NCBI GenBank assembly: GCA_017624285.1
Contig: JAGANI010000007.1
Location: 1 to 63,961 of the forward strand
Reading direction: 5' to 3'
Origin: Clostridia bacterium
Lineage (GTDB): Bacteria > Bacillota > Clostridia > Christensenellales > Borkfalkiaceae
Length of the DNA: 63,961 nucleotides
Of the stretch, positions 60,155 through 63,961 are shown one piece after another (the first letter of the stretch is position 1; each line of letters starts with the position of its first letter). Under the pieces are notes generated by a model. The model ran no database searches. It worked only from the letters and a program-made list of their open reading frames with translations, and was not told the origin of the DNA. The translations under genes were made by a program, and so were the position numbers.

Positions 60155-60580
60155 ATGGCAAAGAAAGTTACTGCGATTGTTAAACTGCAATTACCCGCAG
60201 GTAAGGCGACCCCGGGTCCCCCGGTTGGTTCTACCTTAGGTCCGCACGGTATTAACATTCCGGGCTTCACAAAGGAATTCAACGCAAAGACACAAGATCA
60301 GGCAGGTCTTATTATTCCGGTTGTAATGACCATTTACCAAGACCGTTCGTTCACGTTCGTATTAAAAACCCCGCCGGCAGCCGTTCTTATTAAGAAGGCT
60401 TGTGGTATCCAAAGCGCATCTGCTGCTCCTAACAAGCAAAAGGTTGCTAAGCTTACCAAGGCTCAGGTTGAAGAAATCGCTAAAACGAAAATGCCCGACT
60501 TAAACGCAACTTCGCTCGAAGCAGCATGCAGCATGATCGCTGGTACCGCTCGTTCGATGGGTGTAGAAGTCGTAGACTAG
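60155..60580 (+). CDS. rplK: 50S ribosomal protein uL11
   Basis: 141 residues, GGAGG upstream. [29 protein letters not shown] and [13 protein letters not shown] are diagnostic. It binds the GTPase centre of 23S rRNA and is needed for RelA activation. Confidence 0.98.
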   Translation: MAKKVTAIVKLQLPAGKATPGPPVGSTLGPHGINIPGFTKEFNAKTQDQAGLIIPVVMTIYQDRSFTFVLKTPPAAVLIKKACGIQSASAAPNKQKVAKLTKAQVEEIAKTKMPDLNATSLEAACSMIAGTARSMGVEVVD

Positions 60581-60632
60581 TCAAAATTTGGTGGGAGAGC
60601 GCCGCTCGTTATTACCACAAGGAGGATTTTAA

Positions 60633-61319
60633 ATGAAACACGGAAAAAAATATATCGAAAGCGTTAAGGCAATCGATAAGTCTAAATTATATGAAACCGG
60701 CGAAGCTATCGAAGCAGTTATCTCTACTTCGAAGGCAAAATTCGACGAAACTGTTGAATTACACGTAAGACTTGGTGTAGACCCCAAACAGGCTGACCAA
60801 CAAGTACGTGGCGTTATCGTTCTTCCCAACGGTACCGGTAAAGACGTTAAGGTTTTAGTTCTTGCAAAAGGTGAAAGAGCTGATATCGCTAAAGAAGCAG
60901 GCGCTGACTTCGTTGGTGCTGAAGAAATGGTACAAAAAATTCAAACTGAAAACTGGTTCGATTACGACGTAATCATTACCACCCCTGATATGATGGGTAT
61001 CGTTGGTAGAATCGGTAAAATCTTAGGTCCTAAAGGCTTAATGCCTAACCCTAAGTCTGGTACCGTTACTATGGATATCGCTAAAGCAGTTAAGGATACT
61101 AAAGCAGGTAAAGTTGAATACAGACTTGATAAAACCGCTATTATCCACTGTCCTATCGGTAAAAAGTCTTTCGGCAAGGACAAACTTGTAGAAAACTACG
61201 ACGCATTAATGGATGCTATTATTAAAGCAAAACCCGCTGCAGCAAAAGGTCAATACATCAAATCTATTACCGTTGCAAGCACCATGGGTCCTGGCGTAAA
61301 AGTTGCATCTAAAAACTAA
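60633..61319 (+). CDS. rplA: 50S ribosomal protein uL1
   Basis: 228 residues, AAGGAGG upstream. [43 protein letters not shown] and [19 protein letters not shown] are typical of L1 at the mobile stalk. It pairs with rplK upstream; in other bacteria L1 autoregulates this unit. Confidence 0.98.
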   Translation: MKHGKKYIESVKAIDKSKLYETGEAIEAVISTSKAKFDETVELHVRLGVDPKQADQQVRGVIVLPNGTGKDVKVLVLAKGERADIAKEAGADFVGAEEMVQKIQTENWFDYDVIITTPDMMGIVGRIGKILGPKGLMPNPKSGTVTMDIAKAVKDTKAGKVEYRLDKTAIIHCPIGKKSFGKDKLVENYDALMDAIIKAKPAAAKGQYIKSITVASTMGPGVKVASKN

Positions 61320-61343
61320 TTTTAACCGAAGCGGTAAAAACGC

Positions 61344-61373
61344 TTGACAAAGACGTTTAATCGGTGTTATCAT
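61344..61373 (+). promoter_or_regulatory. Promoter before the L10 leader
   Basis: TTGACA (61344-61349), 17-18 bases, TTATCA or TATCAT at 61367-61373. The -10 match is moderate. Confidence 0.6.
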
Positions 61374-61390
61374 TACCGCGTACAAATCGA

Positions 61391-61505
61391 ATAACCCAAG
61401 ACAGTTGGTGTTTTTACTTAAAGGATATTCCGCCGGCCGAGGTAGTTATTAAAAGGTTTATTATTAAGCCCTTGATTACTTTTGGCGTGGTCAAGGGCTT
61501 TTTGA
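61391..61505 (+). promoter_or_regulatory. L10 (rplJL) leader RNA with attenuator
   Basis: The leader has ACCCAAGACAGTTGGTG and GCCGGCCGAGGTAG, the conserved stems of the ribosomal-protein L10 leader. A strong terminator follows (AAGCCCTTGA/TCAAGGGCTT, 61466-61500, T run). The L10-L12 complex binds this leader to limit its own synthesis. It ends about 95 bases before rplJ. Confidence 0.85.
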
Positions 61506-61600
61506 TTTATTTAAAACGGGGTTTACCCCAAAAACAAGGCAATAAACTTATATCTATATAAGGTTATCTATGTTAAAAATTAATACAGGAGGTCAAAAAA

Positions 61601-62101
61601 GTGTCAGCAAATATCGAACTTAAGAAAGAAGTCGTTGCCGATATTACCGCAAAGATCAACGCATCTAAATCAGTTGTATTAGTATCTTTCGCAGGTCTTA
61701 CGGTTGCTGAAGATACCGCTATCAGAAACGAATTCAGAAAAGCGAACGTAGAATACAAAGTATACAAAAACACGCTTATCAGAAAGGCTTTCGCAGGTAT
61801 TGGTGTTACAGCGTTTGATAACGACTTAAACGGTCCTACCGCAGTTGCATTTGGTACTGAAGAAACCGACGCATCTAAACAGGTAGTAGAAGCGGCTAAA
61901 AAATACGCTGATAAAGTGCAAGTTAAAAGCGGTTACATCGCTGGTGAATACGTTGATGCAAATGGCGTAAAGGCTTATGCAGCAATTCCGTCCAAGCCGG
62001 AACTTTACTCAATGCTTGCAGGTACGTTATCCAACTTCACAAGAGGTCTTGCAGTTGCTATTAAAGCTGTTGCAGACAAAAAGGCTGAGGCTCAGGCATA
62101 A
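61601..62101 (+). CDS. rplJ: 50S ribosomal protein uL10
   Basis: 166 residues with a GTG start at 61601, AGGAGGT upstream. LKKEVVADITAKINASKSVVLVSFAGLTV, EFRKANVEYKVYKNTLIRKAF and GPTAVAFG are the L10 rRNA-binding part. The C-terminal helix that carries L7/L12 dimers ends the protein. Confidence 0.97.
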   Translation: MSANIELKKEVVADITAKINASKSVVLVSFAGLTVAEDTAIRNEFRKANVEYKVYKNTLIRKAFAGIGVTAFDNDLNGPTAVAFGTEETDASKQVVEAAKKYADKVQVKSGYIAGEYVDANGVKAYAAIPSKPELYSMLAGTLSNFTRGLAVAIKAVADKKAEAQA

Positions 62102-62151
62102 TAACAGGGTCAAAAACATTATTTAATTAAAAAATTTGGAGGAAATTTAAA

Positions 62152-62520
62152 ATGGCAGATATTGCAAAGATGATTGAAGAAATCAAAACCATGACGGTTG
62201 TAGAATTAAACGATTTAGTAAAGGCTATCGAAGAAGAATTTGGCGTAAGCGCTGCTGCTCCTGTAGCAGTTGTAGGTGGCGCTGCTGCTCCTGCTGAAGC
62301 AGTAGAAGAAAAGACTGAATTCAAAGTATCTTTAAAGGATGCTGGCGCAAACAAGATTGCTGTTATCAAAGCAGTTAGAGAATTCACTGGCTTAGGTCTT
62401 GTTGAAGCTAAGAAACTTGTTGAAGAAAAGGGCGTTATCAAAGAAAGCGCTACCAAAGAAGAAGCAGACAAGATTGCAGAAGCTTTAAAGGCTGTTGGCG
62501 CAGAAGCAGCTATCGACTAA
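62152..62520 (+). CDS. rplL: 50S ribosomal protein bL12
   Basis: 122 residues, GGAGG upstream. The N-terminal dimer domain ([29 protein letters not shown]) is followed by an alanine-rich hinge and the factor-binding domain ([36 protein letters not shown]). Last gene of the rplJL unit before a strong terminator. Confidence 0.98.
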   Translation: MADIAKMIEEIKTMTVVELNDLVKAIEEEFGVSAAAPVAVVGGAAAPAEAVEEKTEFKVSLKDAGANKIAVIKAVREFTGLGLVEAKKLVEEKGVIKESATKEEADKIAEALKAVGAEAAID

Positions 62521-62535
62521 TTTTTAACATAGGCA

Positions 62536-62567
62536 AAAACGGTTCGGTTTTACCGAGCCGTTTTTTA
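62536..62567 (+). terminator. Terminator after rplL
   Basis: Stem AAAACGGTTCGGT/ACCGAGCCGTTTT (one mismatch) with T run. Confidence 0.92.
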
Positions 62568-62607
62568 TTGCAATATTTTTATTTAATAAGTAGGGTTGGG
62601 GGATTAT

Positions 62608-62646
62608 GCAAAAACCACTTTACTGGTGTTACCCAGCAAAGTGGTT
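62608..62646 (-). terminator. Terminator of the zinc-ribbon gene set
   Basis: Minus-strand stem AACCACTTTGCTGG/CCAGTAAAGTGGTT (one mismatch), six-base loop, then TTTTTG. Confidence 0.85.
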
Positions 62647-62654
62647 TAAAAAAA

Positions 62655-63293
62655 CTATTTTTTAAATCTTTTGTTAATAAGCAATAATATTAATATGTTA
62701 AATAAAAATGATGATAGGATTACCATGATTAACATGATTAACGGTTTATAATTGTTAATCAAATCAATTTTAAAAATTGAAATATCCATTATTATAGCAA
62801 CACATGTAAAAACAATTAACGGCAATATTGTAAATAAAAAAGCATCATTTTTCTCTAGTTTTTCACTTAAGAAACCGTTAGTGATTTTGATTGCACATAT
62901 AAGCCCACCAATAAAGGGTATTATTAATAACCATCTCATTTTTAAAATTGTATCAACGGCGGTTTGCAGTTTAAGATTTTTTATATTACTAATTTCTTCA
63001 TTGGTAACGATTTTTCTTTTATAGTACTTTTGTGCATTTATAATTTCGCTTTGTTTATCGCAAGAAAAAGACTTATTGCAGAATGGGCAATAATATTCTT
63101 TCGCAACAACTAGTATATCGCCGTGTGGTTTATATGACGGACCAATGTGGCAATAATGACGATGCTCAGGATCATCTGTGCATACAACCCTTTCAGTTGT
63201 TTTCTTTTGTAATTTGTTACCACAACAATGACAATATCTTTTTTTAAAATACATCACTAAGTCGTCGTTTTCATATATTTTATGCATTTTCAT
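62655..63293 (-). CDS. Zinc-ribbon membrane protein, paralogue 1
   Basis: 212 residues. YFKKRYCHCCGNKLQKK opens a first cysteine pair, then YCPFCNKSFSC gives a second, followed by a basic segment (INAQKYYKRKIV). Three or four membrane helices make up the last 100 residues (LIIPFIGGLICAI, LFTILPLIVFTCVAIIM, LLIMVILSSFLFNILILLLIN). The first 100 residues are homologous by eye to the next two genes. Its start overlaps the preceding gene by 14 bases. Function unknown. Confidence 0.8.
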   Translation of the reverse strand: MKMHKIYENDDLVMYFKKRYCHCCGNKLQKKTTERVVCTDDPEHRHYCHIGPSYKPHGDILVVAKEYYCPFCNKSFSCDKQSEIINAQKYYKRKIVTNEEISNIKNLKLQTAVDTILKMRWLLIIPFIGGLICAIKITNGFLSEKLEKNDAFLFTILPLIVFTCVAIIMDISIFKIDLINNYKPLIMLIMVILSSFLFNILILLLINKRFKK

Positions 63294-63579
63294 TCAAAAT
63301 TCTCTTTTTTAAAAGTTTTTGTTTTTTAGCTATGACACATTGTTCATCATAAGTTATTTCCAAGCCACAATTCGGGCAGTGATAAATATAATGGACCATC
63401 ATTTTTTTATCCATTCCAATTGGTATATGACCTATCATATCATTAGAATAACCAGGATCACTTTTTAGATAGAGATGGGCTACTTTTTTCTTTTTCAGTA
63501 AACAACCACATTTATGACAGTACATTTTTTTAAAAAGCATGCCTACTGCTATGGTTTCTTCATAACCTTGCCAGCCCAT
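63280..63579 (-). CDS. Zinc-ribbon protein, paralogue 2
   Basis: 99 residues from the Met at 63579, which has a perfect GGAGGTGAT site; the longer open frame is rejected. Two cysteine pairs (MYCHKCGCLL and HCPNCGLEI) and the C-terminal basic helix VIAKKQKLLKKRIL match paralogues 1 and 3. It lacks the membrane part of paralogue 1. Soluble; function unknown. Confidence 0.82.
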   Translation of the reverse strand: MGWQGYEETIAVGMLFKKMYCHKCGCLLKKKKVAHLYLKSDPGYSNDMIGHIPIGMDKKMMVHYIYHCPNCGLEITYDEQCVIAKKQKLLKKRILNENA

Positions 63580-63598
63580 TTTAATCACCTCCAAACAT

Positions 63599-63961
63599 CT
63601 ATTTATATAATTCTTTTGCTAAATTGGGGTCTGTATCTTCAATTAAGGGGAGTAGTTGCAGTTCGTTTTTAGATAAAATGCGACGACGTAGTTTTCTTTG
63701 TTTTTTACGGATAATTAGTTGATTATCAGTCGTATTATAATAATTACATTTATGACATTTAAAGATTTGTTCAACCTTAGCAACATCTAAATCAATTGGA
63801 ACTGCCATAGGAAATAGTTGTTTATAATAAAGGTTTTTTTGTTCTGATGAAAGTTTATTCGCTTTTTTTACTACTTTTAATTTTTGCCCACAAATTGGAC
63901 AATAGAATTTTTTAAACAATATTCTTAAATCTATCGAATACGAATAAATCATAAGCATCAA
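63599..63961 (-). CDS. Zinc-ribbon protein, paralogue 3 (touches the window edge)
   Basis: Up to 120 residues; the true start may lie beyond 63961. LFKKFYCPICGQKLK and IFKCHKCNYYNTTDNQ give two cysteine pairs, and LIIRKKQRKLRRRIL is the shared basic helix. It is followed after 19 bases by paralogue 2, so the three form one operon. Function unknown. Confidence 0.75.
   Translation of the reverse strand: MMLMIYSYSIDLRILFKKFYCPICGQKLKVVKKANKLSSEQKNLYYKQLFPMAVPIDLDVAKVEQIFKCHKCNYYNTTDNQLIIRKKQRKLRRRILSKNELQLLPLIEDTDPNLAKELYK

Overview
The window comes from an AT-rich low-GC Gram-positive bacterium. Evidence: sigma-A-type TTGACA/TATAAT promoters, AGGAGG ribosome binding sites, a rpsF-ssb-rpsR block, the order rpmG-secE-nusG-rplK-rplA-rplJ-rplL with an L10 leader, ECF vitamin transporters behind TPP and FMN riboswitches, and a SpoIVFA/SpoIVFB-like pair. 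An uncultured, gut-associated Clostridia lineage (Christensenellales-like) fits best, but that placement is an inference from gene style and not a computed one. All GC statements are by eye.

Layout. 0-2.2 kb: end of nagB, nagA, and a YgjV-like membrane protein. 2.3-7.8 kb: a four-gene restriction-modification island (C protein, two DNA methyltransferases, HNH nuclease, all on the minus strand). It is flanked by 79-bp direct repeats next to tRNA-Glu and tRNA-Met. 8.2-14.3 kb: lipid kinase, tRNA nucleotidyltransferase, a 783-aa repeat-rich surface protein, and rpsF-ssb-rpsR. 14.3-14.6 kb: a tandem duplication ending in identical terminators. 14.64-18.03 kb: a GC-rich foreign-looking block (AraC regulator plus SGNH-hydrolase lipoprotein) that stops abruptly inside a truncated gene start.

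18.1-33.0 kb is a glycan-scavenging region. It holds a kinase-repressor fusion with murQ and a GH42-like enzyme in one operon, a cytosolic glycosidase-like protein, a GH43-like lipoprotein and a second large lipoprotein, a sialidase-fold protein with a NanA-like aldolase, and an AraC regulator. With nagA/nagB at the left edge these would feed amino sugars into glycolysis. 33.2-41.1 kb: an MsmX-type ABC ATPase with a cysteine-repeat linker, ThiT with a TPP riboswitch between two HD-domain hydrolases, a candidate small RNA, a PucR/CdaR-type regulator, and an S41 protease.

41.1-50 kb: small regulators, a cysteine desulfurase with DUF3343, nth, obgE, yhbY, nadD-yqeK interrupted by an in-frame stop, and rsfS. 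50-58.7 kb: FMN riboswitch-ribU, tsaE-tsaB-rimI, a hydrolase lacking a normal start codon, a membrane-anchored MurF-like ligase, ddl, the spoIVFA/FB-like pair, and a nitroreductase. 58.8-62.6 kb: the rpmG-to-rplL translation cluster. 62.6-63.96 kb: three tandem zinc-ribbon paralogues, the last one cut by the window edge.

No CRISPR array, insertion sequence, integrase or prophage was seen. The best candidates for something new are: the repeat-flanked R-M island at tRNA-Glu, the cysteine-repeat ABC ATPase, the orphan sRNA at 38.34 kb, the nonsense codon in nadD-yqeK, and the GC-rich insert.
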